Source: Parachlorella kessleri
Lineage: Eukaryota > Chlorophyta > Trebouxiophyceae > Chlorellales > Chlorellaceae
NCBI GenBank assembly: GCA_001598975.1
Contig: BBXU01002470.1
Coordinates: 23,917-87,916, forward strand
Reading direction: 5' to 3'
DNA length: 64,000 nt
Shown: in pieces, positions 23,801 to 35,248 of the stretch
Position numbering within the stretch: position 1 is the first letter of the stretch
How the letters are laid out: each line of letters starts with the position of its first letter
Notes under the pieces: model-generated
Database searches by the model: none
Seen by the model: the letters and a program-made list of their open reading frames with translations, nothing else
What the model was told of the DNA's origin: nothing
Program-made: the position numbers and the translations under genes

Positions 23801-26800
23801 CCCATTTGTAGTCCACCCGCGTTGCTTCTCTTGCTCTTTGGCAGCTCACGGTTGTATTGCGCAGACGCGGGGAGCGGCAACCCTGCCCCAGGCGCTTCTC
23901 GATTCCTGCAAGGAGTTAGGCCATGCCTATGAGTACTCACCTTTCCCAGGTCCTCCACCTTAGAGTCGTCCAGGGCAGAAATGTGTGCATAGCCGGGGGT
24001 CAGGGCGCCGCCATCAGGCGCAGAGGGCAGCGAACACAGCAGGCCTAGCGTGGGGTCAACGCGGCGCACCACAGCCTCCTCAAACACCTACACAGTGGTA
24101 GAAGAATACAAGGTCACCAAGCCGCGGCAGGCCTAGAGCAAGATTTACACAGCGCAAAACAGGTTAACAACATATCAGGCAGCCTGTAAGGAAGCTTCCT
24201 GCCGCCCATCCGAACAACCGTTCCTCTTGTCAGGGACCACCTACTACCCCCAACGCCACAAGATGTTTAACAGCAGCCGTTTAGCCAGACACTAAGCTCA
24301 CCTGTCCCAGGAGGGGGAAGTTATGGGGTAGCGAGAAGCCCAGCAGGTGCTTGGCCAGTGTGAGTCCCACGCGCTTGGAGGCGGGGTCCACATACAGGAT
24401 GCGCGCCTTCAGGCGCTGGTTGGGGCTACAGCCAACCAGCGTGACAAGCGGGCGCAGCTGACTTTCCTTTGTGAGCTTAGCGGAGGCGAGGCCACCATGC
24501 CAGAGCAAATCTCACAGATAGCTTACCCAAGGGGCCACGTCAAGGGTGGCAGCCCCCATTGTTGGATGCCAAGGGACAAACCCGGTGCAATCCGCTACTG
24601 CAGGCAGATTGGCACTCAACGGGCACCCCAGCCGGATGGCCTGTTGTGCCAGCAACAGCAGAGGGCTCGATGCTCAAGCACCTTTGCAGGCGCCAACGAA
24701 TGCTTCGACGCCTGCCATGCATCTGCCAGTCCTGCTCATCCACCATCTTGCACATGCACACAGCTCAACCGGCTCTTTCAGTCCGTCACCAAGCCTCTAC
24801 GGCATGGACGCACGCTCACACACCTGAAGTGCTTCTTCCAGTCTGTGCCCGGGTCAACCCCCAGGTGGAAGGGGTCGATGGTGCCGCTGAAGAAAGTAAG
24901 GAACGACACCAGCAGGCCGTCGGAGAGCACGCTGCGCACGCGGGCAGTCACCAAGGCGCCTGGCTGAAGCGAACCTGCAGGATGTGCCAGACGCAGGCTT
25001 GAATCTTTCACGAGCAGCCTGCTGTCCTTGCAGGACAATGGCTGCATGAAGAGTCTTTCACCGACCACTGATCTCAAGCCCTCCAGTCCTACATGCCACC
25101 ATCCCTCCAAAGACTCCCACTTTTGGCCTGCCACCATGTGTTGTTCAGCACAATCCAGCGTCCGCCTTTAGTGCACCGCCGGTACGAGGGCCTAACACTC
25201 CCATGCCGCCACCCTTCCAGGGTCTACAACCACCCCACCACCCGTCTCCAGACCCAAACTACGACACATCTCCGAGCTAAGTCACGCACCAATGGTAAGG
25301 CCCTCCAACTCGCGTGCCACCGCCCCCGCCAGCGCTTCCTGGCTGCACCCGACCACAGCAGCCCCCCACCACACACACATCTCCCAGCCTAACCACGCAC
25401 CAATGGTGAGGCCCTCCCACTCGCGAGCCACCGCCCCCGCCAGCGCTTCCTGGCTGCACCCCACCACAGCGGCTCCCCCGGGGCCCAGCCGCTCTACCAC
25501 TGCTTCCAACAGGGAGCCCGCAACCAGGGGGGTGGTCGCCGACTTCTTGGGCAGGAAGCCACTGGTACCCTGCATTTCGTTTGCATGGAGGGGTGGTGGC
25601 GGCAAGAGGTCATGGAACGGGTCATGGTCGATGCCAAAAGTGATTGGTTTGTATTTGGGTTCTAGTGGCCCGCACGGCCAGGTGCGTGTAGCAGCGTGTG
25701 AAGCTCCGGGCATTGACGGGCCAGGAAGGCAGCCAGCCAGCCAGCTGGACGACTCCCTGCCAAGGCAACCCATCGCATGTGCCCACAGGCAGCCTGCTTC
25801 CCCACAGCGCTAGGCGCACCAGCGACACAGCTGCTCCTGTGCAATGCTGAGAGGGAGCGCTGCACACAATGCAGCCCTACTCCTTGGCGTTTACACACCC
25901 ACTAACCTACACACCTTATGTGGTTACATACTGCTAGAAAGAGCCCAACTCGCAGGCCGGCACTGCCAACTCCTCGCTCCCCAACTCCTCATTCCAGTGT
26001 TGGAAGGCCACCAACCGCCCCCCGAGATACCCAAGTCATGTGAACCCTCCATGTGGCACCTACCTTGATGCCAAATGTAAGGAGATACCCGTGGTCCTCC
26101 ACACTCCTCACACATGCCGGTAGCGCCGCCCCCTCCTTAACCCCCTCCGCTCCCAGACCCTCGTTGGCCCGCGCCACGTGCAGACTCAGCTGCACCCGCT
26201 TCTTGCGCTTCTTCCCGCCGGGGCCGGATGAGTCATCCGCCCCTCCATCGAGCCCCACCACCGAGCACCGCACCAGCTGACCAATTGAGAAGAGCTCGGT
26301 CAGCAGGGGCCCGCCCTCGACCAGCTGCTGTGCTCCCTGCTGGGCCTGCTTCGCCGCCTTTCCCTGCTGCTTCCTAGACAGCTCTGCTAGGTAGTCCGAG
26401 GCCTGGGTATAAGCCACGTGGCCCTTGAGCCCGTGGGGCAGGCTGACCATGAGGGAGTGGGGAGTGACCTCCACCACCGCGCCCCATAGCTTGGTGCCGA
26501 TGTTGAGGCTCTGCAGGGCAGAGAGCAGCACCTGGGTGCAGGCTACATGGTAGATGAGATCGCAAGCTAACCATGCGTCTCTCCAGTAGTTTGCCTCACG
26601 GGGAAGGCAGTTGGGAGCCTTACCTTGAACTTGAGCAGCTCTGCATACTTGGGCTGCTTGCCCTGAATGTCCATGCTGCTGAAAAAGGCATCCTCTTCAT
26701 CCTGCATGCGCATAGTACCTCAGTTGTAAGCACCGGAGGGAAGCTACCCAGACAAGCAGAGGTCATTGCCCACAGCCTACACCCAGCAGCAGCAGCAGGT

Positions 26801-27248
26801 AAGGATGCTAACATACCCAGGGCAAGGGAGAGCTGAGCAAGAGAGAGGGCAGCATGTTCCCAGCCTGCCCACCTGCTCGTCTCCGGCAGCAAGTTGCTTC
26901 CGTTTCTTGCCCTTGTTCTTGGCGCCAAATACCTCAGCTTCCGCCTCAGCATATGCCTCCTGCACACATGACCCCTCTACTCTCAATAGACCCAGTACTG
27001 GACCCCCAAACGCAGAGTGGGTAGCCCCGATCCACTTGGGACCTCTCCCCCAAGGCAGAAGGCCAGCCAGCCAGCACGCAAATAAGCACCAGACACTGCA
27101 GGATACTATTGATTAGGAGTTGCAGTAAATCTCATACCCGCTCCAGCCTCTTCTGCACCACTGGGGCCAGGCCCTGGCCTCCCCCTCTGGGGAATGCCTC
27201 CTCTTCATCGTGTCCTGCCGCTACCGCTGGGTTCTTCTTTCCCACCAT
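11660..27248 (-). CDS. RRP5: rRNA biogenesis protein RRP5 (multi-S1), lacking the HAT domain
   Basis: Nucleolar factor that binds pre-rRNA during 18S and 5.8S/25S processing. Thirty exons join in phase into 1733 aa: 27248-27138, 26959-26873, 26701-26624, 26531-26064, 25569-25401, 24974-24824, 24425-24302, 24087-23941, 23650-23533, 23154-23070, 22437-22257, 21807-21642, 21435-21185, 20789-20589, 20134-19992, 19738-19624, 19275-19187, 18782-18694, 18416-18325, 17954-17697, 17331-16804, 16507-16344, 16180-15979, 15482-15324, 14927-14634, 14241-14066, 13585-13449, 12981-12910, 12392-12217, 11830-11660. The N-terminus carries the family motif EEAFPRGGG and a KKRK-like basic patch. Then come about 13-14 S1 repeats (for example KDFGVFVSF, EKFGVFVEL, GLAHVSELADEF). 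A 17-Gln run lies at 14775-14825. The last exon is an acidic tail ending SESEEY. The HAT/TPR repeats of yeast and human RRP5 are absent. Confidence 0.93.
14775..14825 (-). repeat. CAG17 microsatellite coding polyglutamine in RRP5
   Basis: Seventeen uninterrupted CAG codons (CTG on the plus strand) lie in RRP5 exon 25, between GVV-like S1 sequence and an RGGKGQ segment. Pure triplet runs are length-unstable, so allele length may vary between strains. Confidence 0.95.
15614..15646. repeat. 12-bp inverted repeat in an RRP5 intron
   Basis: Perfect arms at 15614-15625 and 15635-15646 flank a 9-nt loop, inside the intron between exons 23 and 24. Just upstream on the plus strand, a 21-bp sequence is repeated exactly at 15694-15714 and 15751-15771. 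The function is unknown; these may be remnants of a small element. Confidence 0.7.
22105..22225. repeat. Interstitial telomere-type repeats inside a 28-bp inverted repeat
   Basis: Within the RRP5 intron between exons 11 and 12, arms at 22105-22132 and 22198-22225 are inverted copies with one mismatch in 28 bp. The 65-bp loop holds about six CCCTAAA/CCCTAA units (TTTAGGG on the other strand), roughly 22144-22194. The layout resembles a small hairpin element or a repaired break that captured telomere sequence. Confidence 0.85.
25270..25477 (-). repeat. 111-bp tandem duplication across an RRP5 splice donor
   Basis: The end of RRP5 exon 5 and the start of its intron are repeated 111 bp further on. 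Copies lie at about 25381-25477 (exon copy) and 25270-25366 (downstream copy). They share the CSQEALAGAVARE coding segment and the ACCATTG|GT donor. The offset is exactly 37 codons and the frame between copies is open, so either donor could be used. Confidence 0.85.
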
Positions 27249-27536
27249 GTCTCAACTTTCTCGATACTATGTACGTTTCAGGCCCCCACAGAGTCACCTA
27301 GCATGCCATCAGGCATGCAACTGCATGCGTCCGTGACTAAACAAAGGAAGCCCAGCGGATTGAATTGATCATATAGAATCAATTCGAGTTGACACTAAAC
27401 TAAACTGTTCGTGAAGCGCCAGCAAGGCATTTTACCGCCATGCCAGTACTTTGCTTTCTGCTTTGCAGCCAGCTCTGCTCAATGGAACTGAAATTGCATT
27501 ACAAACACAGCCTGCAAAGAGGTTTGTGCGTTTTAC
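27249..27536. promoter_or_regulatory. Divergent promoter region, RRP5 and the Gln/Ala-rich gene
   Basis: Only 288 bp separate the two start codons, which face away from each other, so both promoters and 5'UTRs must lie here or overlap the genes. No TATA box or known operator is evident. Confidence 0.5.
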
Positions 27537-30500
27537 ATGGCCTTGGACGCAAGACTACCGAGGATTCCTGGCTTGTGTGCAACGGCAGAAGAAGTCTTAC
27601 AGCACTTCGAGGCCCTCTCATCAATTCACATCCAGCTGTCTGGTGTTAACCAGCTAGCCGCTGATCACAAACTCCTTACACAGGATGCATCACAGCTATG
27701 CACAGCGCTCGAAGGCTGCCAAGGAGTAGTGCTTGTTGTCGAGGACCCAGCCTGCGTTTGCACGCAGGCAAGATGCTTTTCTTTTGTAACTGGGGCCTGT
27801 GCACAAGGTGGTATGTGCCTCCTGACCTCGCCAGTTGCGACCTGCTGCCAAGTGCATGGTGCAAAAGTGAAGTGCTGCAACTTGCAGGGCCTTGTGGCTG
27901 CTGGCTGCCGGCAGGTGGTGGCTGTCAGCAACCGCGCTACAGAATTTGTGCGGTTAATCCAGAAGTTGGGCCTCAGGTGCGCGTCCAGGCTTGAAGGCGT
28001 GTAGAGGCCTTGGCAGACCCTCTGTTGCTGCGATGATGCTATCAGTCCATGATAGCCTCTTGACTGTGAGATTGGGTGGCTGTGGTCGGCTTTGCCACCA
28101 GGCCTGAGGTGCTTGTCCGCAGTGCTTGGCGTAAAACTAACCCAACCTGTGTTTATGCAGCGGGGATGCGCTACTTCGCCAAATACCAGTGCACCTTGGG
28201 AGGCTGTCGGACTTGTGCATCAAGCAGCAGGCATCCGACCCTAGTACAGATGGCCTGGCTGGCATTGTAGTGGCGGTAAGCAATTGTGCTCGGTGGGGCA
28301 ATGCTGAGCTTAGCTTTGAGTTAAGGACATAAGTTTGTGATGGGAGTACATACAGGCTGGCCCATGATGTGCCTCTGGCCAATTTGCTGGGCTAAGGTCC
28401 TTCAGCATTGGCAGCTTGAAGGGCTTCTACCGATTAGTCAAGGTGCAGTTGGTGTTTTTTTCAGGTTGTTGCAGGGCGTCAGTGTAGCTGGAGCCAAGGG
28501 GGCGCTGAGCATATCCGATTCTATTTTATATAGTGTTGGCGATGACTGGCACGAACCTGATAACTGCATGGGAGGAGCTGCCAGCTAGTCTGGAGTCAGA
28601 GCCAGCTGAGCCAGCTACTTTGGCTGACAAACTGCCGCTCGATCTGAACCAGTAGTTTGCCTGACATCGGTGGTGTGCTGTAGGAAGATGTGAATTTAAC
28701 CTGTGCCCGGCTTGCCCCTGTGCAGGTGCCCGCCAGTTGGGAGGCATGCCGTGAGGAAGTACTGGCAGCGCTGCGCTGCCGCTGCCTGCGAGTTGGGGCA
28801 ACGGTGTGGCTGACACTCACACCTCCTGGCCAGGCTCAAGCTGGTGGCAAATGTCAGCATTCGTTTAAGGCTTTGGTGGAGCAAGTCCTGGCTGAGTGTG
28901 CAGCAGCTGGGCGCGAGGCTGGCTACCAGCTGGCACTGGCGGGCGCACAGACCCCAGAGTATGACGATTGCCGGGCATCAAGTGCCGTGTTGCACATCAG
29001 GTGGGGTTGCACTTGCTTGCTGTCTTCATGTAGCGCTACTTTTATAGCACGGGAGGTTAACAATCTTTCACAGACGTATCTGTTACGGAGGCAGAACTGT
29101 AATCACAGGCCAGTGTCCAGTAGGTGCCAAGACCTGGGTGTGTGCATTCTACATGAGTGTATCACTGTTGCTGAACAGCTACGGTTCTGCTGACACCTGA
29201 GCCTTGCAAGACTTCATCCCCTGCAAGGTGCAAATGCCTTGACTCCTGCATCTGCTTGATGGATGGGGTACATACCGTATGTGTTGCTTTAGTGCAGGGT
29301 CGCAAGCTGGGAGGCGCCGTACCTGCAGAACCTCCCGACTTCTACAGAACCGAGCGAGGACATGGCAGTCAAACTCTTACAACGGCTGATGGCTGAGAAC
29401 CCAGGGCAGTCACTGCCTGCAGTGGCACCTACCCAGAATCACCAGAAGCAGCAGGCGCAGCAGCAGCCTCAGCTCAAACCTCAGGAGCCCACTGGTGATG
29501 CTAAAGGGCATCCAGAGCCAGCAAGCTTGCAGCAAGATGTGGAGAGCGCTCAGCAAGATGAGGGTACCTTGGAGATACTGGCCCTGGACGCAGCAGCGGG
29601 TGGGGTCGTAGCTGACCTTATTGCAGCAGCAGGAGCAGTAGCGCAGGAGGCACAAGGTGCTGTCAGTACAGTGCCAGCCCTAGCAGCATCAGCACCGGCA
29701 GCAGAGGTGGCACTAGCGGTAGGCACTGTAGCGCCAGTGCTACCAGCATCACCACCAGGAGCAGTGGTGGCACAAGCAGTAGACGCTGTAGCACCAGTGC
29801 TATCAGCATCGGCACCGGCAGCAGAGGTGGCATCAGCAGTGGAAGGTGTTGCACCAATGCTGCTAGCATCAGCGCCAGCAGCAGAAGCACCACTTGTGAC
29901 AGCAGCCGCATGTTTACCAGCGCTCTCAGCCTCAGCTGATGTGTTAGAGCAAGTTCCTGCCCAGGATGGCTCCATGGAGCTCTTGGGTGATGTGATACAC
30001 TTGGATGAGCCGGCATTGCCACGACTAGCCGGCTCACCAGGGGCCAGGCAGCCCTCACCGTCGTCCACTGCTCAAGAACTGGAGTCGCAAGCGCCAGCCA
30101 ATCGGCATAGGAGCAATGCAATGGGAGCAGCTGTCCGCGCACAGGATGGGATTGACAGGGCTCAGGCTGCTGGAGAACCTGGCATTGCTAGCAGTGAAGG
30201 GCATCAGCACCCAGCAGGAGAGACAGCTGTAGCTGTGGTGGAGCTGGACCCTCCAGCAGCTCCAGGGCAGCTGGGACAAGCAGCAGCAGGGACTCGCAGT
30301 GAGGCACTTGGGTCACTAGATGCGGCAGATGCAGCTGGTATAGCTGCCAGCATGCCAACGGCAGGTGGAGTGCCAGCAGAAAAGCAAGCTGCTCCAGCTG
30401 TGTCTTGTACTGTTGCTCTCCCTGCGGCGAGCGACGCCCCTAAAACTTCACCCAACACAGCGCTGGAGACTAGTCACCACAACGAGAGCCAGCAGGAGCA

Positions 30501-31891
30501 GCTCCAGGCAGGTGAAGCTGCTAGAGCAGAGCCCCAGCTACTCCTGCCTGTTGTTGAGGACAGGGGCCCACCAGCAGCTGCGCCAATCAAGCCTAGCACA
30601 GCATCCGCCAGGCAAGGCGGCCAGCCTGCCCAGCCTGGGGCTAGTGCTGCCCTGAACAGCGGTTCAGCCCTGCCTGATGGTGCTCCAGCTGCTGAAGCTG
30701 TATCAGCACAAACACAGCAGGCTCAGCAGCAGCAGCAGCTCTCCAAAAGGCAGCGCAAGAAGCAGCGACAGCAGGAGCGACGTCTACAGGCGGCTTCCCA
30801 GCCACAACAGCAGGAGGCGAAGCAAGCGCCGCCGCCGCAGCAACAACAGGCAGCGCAGCGCGCCGCTCAGGGTGCTCAGCCTGCTAAAGGCATCGGCGCA
30901 GCGGCACAAAGTGCCAGCGCTGTACCTGCCAGAGCAGCCGTGCAGACAGCCATGCAAGGCCGGAGGGGCCAGCCTTCACCCCAAGCCAATGCAACTGTCG
31001 GGCAGAAGCGGCCGCCTTCGCGCAACCAGCAAGGCCCTGCGCTGCAGAAAGCGCGCCCAGCGCAGCCTGTAAGAAGCAGGGAGGCACAGGCAGAGCTTGA
31101 CCGCTGGCGCCAGAGGCAGGCAGCAGCATCGGCTGCTAGTGCTGGGCAGGGCAACCTACGACAGGGTGCTGTGGGTAGGCAACTGCAGCATGGGACGCAG
31201 CAAGGCCAGGCACAGCTGATCTTTGCACAGCAGCAGCAGGTGGGAGCCACGCTGCAGCCACAGGCTGCAGGGCTTGTGGGCGGGACATTTGGCGGGGTCG
31301 GCATGGGGGCTTCCCAGCTTCAGCAAGCCCCTGGCATGCTCCTGCAGCATGTCCAGCCTGCGCAGCACATGCAGTTCCAGCCGGTGGGGCAGGGCAGTAT
31401 ACTAGGTCAACAGCAGTATTTGACTGGGGCGGGGTTGGCCGCTGGGCCCAGCAACAGCCAGCTGCCACAGCTGGTGTTTGTGCAGAGGGAGCAATCCACC
31501 ATGGGCGCAGCGGCTCCGCAGCAGTACACGCTGGCTCATCAGCAGCATTTGGGAACGCAGCCCGCGACCGTCAGCCAGCTATTGCTCTCGCAGGCTCAGC
31601 AGCAGCAGCAGCAGCAGCAACTGCCGCAGGGGCTTTTACACCGCGTGCCACCCGGAATGGATTTGAATGCACGGGCGCAGCAAGGGCAAGCCAGCGTTGC
31701 CCTGCGCTTGGGGGCGGGTGTGCTGCAGAATGCCAGCACCCAGCAGCACCAGCAGGGCTATGTGCAGCAGGGCTCGGAGCTAGGTAGCCTGGGGGTCATG
31801 CAAGCACTGGCAGCCCCACAGCCAACATTGCTGCAGCTGCCACAGCCGCAGCCACTACCCCAGCTCTTCCAGCAGTCGTCCTTGGCAGGCA

Positions 31892-31929
<38 letters not shown>

Positions 31930-32132
31930 TTCACTGCTGCTAGCACTGGTATGGGCAGCAGCCTGCTGCATCCAGCACGGACTGTTGCTGGACAGGTATT
32001 TACGCAACCGGGCATTGCCGACAGGGCGCTTGCAGGTGTGGGCCAGCTAGGGTCCTCTCAGCCTCTCATGGTGGTCCAGGGGAAGCAGCAGGGGCAGCAA
32101 GGCCTGCTTCAGGGGTTTGTCCAGCTGACACC

Positions 32133-32172
<40 letters not shown>

Positions 32173-32217
32173 TCGTACGGAGCACAGGGAGCCGCAGGCG
32201 TGTACCCTCACTATTAG
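27537..32217 (+). CDS. Unrecognised protein with long Ala/Gln-rich C-terminal region
   Basis: I do not recognise this gene. Supported exons are 27537-27767, 27888-27976, 28161-28275, 28726-29000 (possibly from 28684) and 29298-32217, all phase-compatible. At least one exon between 28276 and 28683 is unresolved. The first intron appears to use a GC donor (CAG|GCAAG). The N-terminal part includes GCRQVVAVSNRATEFVRLIQ, faintly like a nucleotide- or SAM-binding Rossmann segment, but no GxGxG motif is visible, so no function is assigned. The last exon encodes about 970 residues of low complexity: near-identical 20-aa Ala/Pro/Val repeats, a basic patch SKRQRKKQRQQERR that could be a nuclear signal, and several Gln runs. 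It ends in GVYPHY. About 1200 aa in all; the start at 27537 is the first ATG in frame. Confidence 0.6.
29665..29905 (+). repeat. 60-bp coding minisatellite
   Basis: About four tandem copies of a 20-codon unit of the form VAPVLxASAPAAEVAxAVxG lie inside the long last exon of the Gln/Ala-rich gene. The copies have diverged at single codons but keep the frame. Confidence 0.8.
31595..32171 (+). repeat. CAG/polyglutamine runs in the last exon
   Basis: Three CAG-coded Gln runs of about 7-8, 10 and 13 residues occur near 31600-31620, 31893-31925 and 32133-32171. The flanking sequence is also Gln-rich (QQ, QA, QL pairs), so the region probably grew by triplet expansion. Confidence 0.85.
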
Positions 32218-32505
32218 GTCTCGAATGCTCACGGATATATTGAAGTCCTTCTGGCTCGAGTGCTGGTGGGTTGCTTGTTGCTTCTACTCCACCTCCTGAA
32301 CGCCTTTGTGCGTGTCTTTAACGATGGGCAGCATTTCTCGTCTGAGTGTACCTCCATGGGCTTCGTACTCTCACGTTGGACAGCATGTACACCTGGAGAC
32401 TGTAGTATGCAGTCGTGGAGAATGTTGTTCCGCCGCACTGTGTTACGGGGTCATATAAATTGATCATGCATGCACCATTTTCTGTTGCAGGAGTAGGGGC
32501 TAGGT

Positions 32506-32510
32506 TGTAA
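32506..32510 (+). terminator. TGTAA polyadenylation signal of the Gln/Ala-rich gene
   Basis: This TGTAA lies about 290 nt after the stop codon at 32217, the expected place for a chlorophyte poly(A) signal. Confidence 0.45.
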
Positions 32511-33239
32511 GACACAGCATGCGGAATGAGCCGAGGACATGTCATACCTACCAGGTTACCCTTGGTGACATTGCTGATTAGATGAGTAGTCCTACGGTGG
32601 CGCTACTTACAGAGGGTCCCAAGACTGTCCAGCAGACATTGCTGCCGTCCACTCCAGAGGTTAGCACAGACGTAAGACTGCAGGTATGGCAAGCAGAGGG
32701 TAGGGAAGGGAGGCAGGAGAGGACCATGAGGACAACTACCTGGTGCATGCCGCGCCGACAGCCCGTAAATAGCCCATAGACAACTTTTCCATCAACAGCC
32801 CCAGAGCATACCTGCATCCTGCCCTACCAGTACAGGTCACCCCTTCCTCTCCTCTGTTCTCATTGCCTGCCGGAAGTGCTGGCCCTACCATTATCCATTT
32901 CATTGTAGGCCACCATGGGCAATTTGGGTGGGTTGGGATGGGAGGGCGCACTCTCAACTCTGAACAGAGGAGCAGCAGGGGCATGAGAGCATGCACCGTT
33001 ATAAGTGGTGATTGGATCTGACTACGAGGCTGTTTCTCGGCCATCTAACAAATGCCCCTGGTGCAGGACCTCACCCATGCTCGGACCATGTGTTGCCAGT
33101 GTTGTACTGCAGGTACTGCCATGAAACGTCGACCACCGGGTCGTCGGAGGAGCCTGACAGAGGTGCAGGGAGCGTCTGTGGAGCAACAATTGCCTTGGAT
33201 ATGGCTGAGGACGCTTCATGTGAGCTGTAGCCGTGGAAC
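32511..33239. other. Intergenic region upstream of the KH-domain gene
   Basis: The region contains the presumed promoter and 5'UTR of the KH-domain gene. A plus-strand open stretch at about 33120-33230 (SSEEPDRGAGSVCG...) looks protein-like and ends at TCAT|GTGAG, a possible donor. I could not connect it in phase to the next exon, so a 5' coding exon here is possible but unproven. Confidence 0.35.
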
Positions 33240-35183
33240 ATGGCAGCGCCCATACTGCCCAGCGATGACCAGGTGGCCATGCAGGTTTTCTCTGGCCAGC
33301 CTCAGTCCAATAGCCAGCTGTTCAGTATCATTCAGTCGATTAGCACATCAGATTCTAGCCTCCGGGCAGCCTTGGAGTCAAAGGGGGCTTTGGACCAGCC
33401 AAGCCGTGGAGACAAGGTGCAGCTGCCCTCACTAATCAACAAGCTCTTGGCCAGGCACCAGCAAGACCACAGGCAGCTAGGACTGCTGCTTGAACTGCCT
33501 TCAGCGGAGCTGGATAAGAGTAGCCAGTCCCGCGGCAGGAGGCACAGTGCGCTATTGGAGGGAGCAGGGGGAGGTGCACAGGTAAATGACTCGAACGGGG
33601 TTGGGCCGCTGGCAAGGCGGGCGGTTCCAGCAGCCAACCCTTCCAACCTTGTCGGAATGGAACCTATAATGAATGGGCGGCGCGCAACCTGCGCTGGCTT
33701 TGAGCCTGTGTACCAGAAGAAGTGCTGTGGCACCGCATTTCACTGCAGGTGCCTGCTAATGGTCGTTACTTCAGCCCGGATGGGGGGCCAGGAGGCAGGG
33801 TCACACTTTGCAACAGTAGTCAGCCGGAGACCTTCAGCGCAGGGCAACAGAACCTGCCAGTGCTGTCTGTGAGCAAGAGCGAGCAGCGGGTGATGAACAG
33901 ACAGCAGGAGCAGGCCTGGCGGCAGCTGCAGGCTCAGGCTAAGGGCCAACCCAAAGGCAGCAATGAGCAGCGAGACTTGCTGAAGAAAGCGAGGGAGCTG
34001 CCTTCAGATTACGTGGTAGATTTTTTTACCTGGGTGGTAACTGCCAGCAGACGCTCGTGCAGCAGTGCCAGTAGTTGGTTGCTGCGCAGCATTCTCAGTT
34101 TGGGAAAGCGCTGGAGCGTACCGATACTCCCCCCCTGTCCTTGTGCTGACACATACCTGTTGTGTGGCACCATCATCAAGGCCTATGTCTGTCTCGGTTC
34201 AGCTCTAGGGCAGCGCATTGTGTCATGTCTTGCTGCAGGTCCACATCACAAAGGCTGTCAGGCAGGTCCCGCATGCGGCAAGCAGCAGCCCCGCGTTCCA
34301 CATTGGCAGCATCAGTCCCTTCGAAGAGGGCTTAGTGACAGGCGCCAAGCTTGGCTACCACCTGGCAGACGACCAGGCACATCCTGCAGTCAAGGCCCAG
34401 AAGACCATTGTGCAAGTGAACGGCCTAGGGGAGCACAGCGGCCACTACTTAGTCGGCAAGCACCTGCCTGCAAAGCCGCCTGACAATCCTCTGCCAGCTG
34501 TGGTGGCCAAAGGCATGAAGCTGCCTCCTAACACTCCCCTCCAGCAGATTGCCACTGGCAGGCCAACATTCAGGTAAGGACATCTTTCAATGTATGAGTT
34601 GCTGGCTTGCAGCATGCGTGGGTTGGGCGTCCACAAGACGTTACGAAACACAGAATAGCATGTCAAGCGTCAGGGCATTATATCACCTGCTCGCTGGGGT
34701 GTCTAGCAAGACCTTCGGTCTCCTCAGCAGACTTCCTTGCTCCAGCCCTTTTTACCCAGGCCTATTCAACAAATAACATAGACGACAGATCACTGAGAAA
34801 GGCGCTTGTGTTATCAGGCTTCCTTGCATGGAAGACCCTCAGCGGAGGTACGATTATCTGCGGCTGGTGTCCGCTCCCCAGCCGCAACCGCCGGTCCTGC
34901 ACCTGTTGCGGCCGCCGCCGCCGCCGTCACCGCTACAACAGCAGCAGGAGGAGGAGGAGGGGGAGACGGCACAGCCCGCCCCGCCCCGTCCTCCCTCGGA
35001 ACAAGTGCACTGGCTGCAGCCGGCCTCTTCCCTGCCTCTGCCCTGTCAGCGGCAGCAGCAGCTGGGGCAGCATCTTCAGGGGGTGCTGGCTGCAGTGCAT
35101 GTGATTCGCACTGACACCGCTGCACAGGTGACAGGGTTGCAGCTGCAGGATGGGGCACTTCCAGTAGAGCAGCTGCTGTCTAC

Positions 35184-35248
<65 letters not shown>

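Noticed and set aside
27888..28275. Methyltransferase (PRMT-like) assignment for the Gln/Ala-rich gene
   Set aside because: One strand-helix segment is suggestive, but no glycine-rich SAM motif or catalytic Glu pair is visible, so the resemblance is too weak.
29550..30458. 172-aa and 84-aa Ala/Ser/Thr-rich frames on the minus strand
   Set aside because: They are low-complexity antisense shadows of the 60-bp minisatellite and flanking Ala-rich exon; no start context or splice partners.
31758..32232. Poly-Cys and poly-Leu minus-strand frames
   Set aside because: These are antisense readings of the CAG runs in the Gln/Ala-rich gene.
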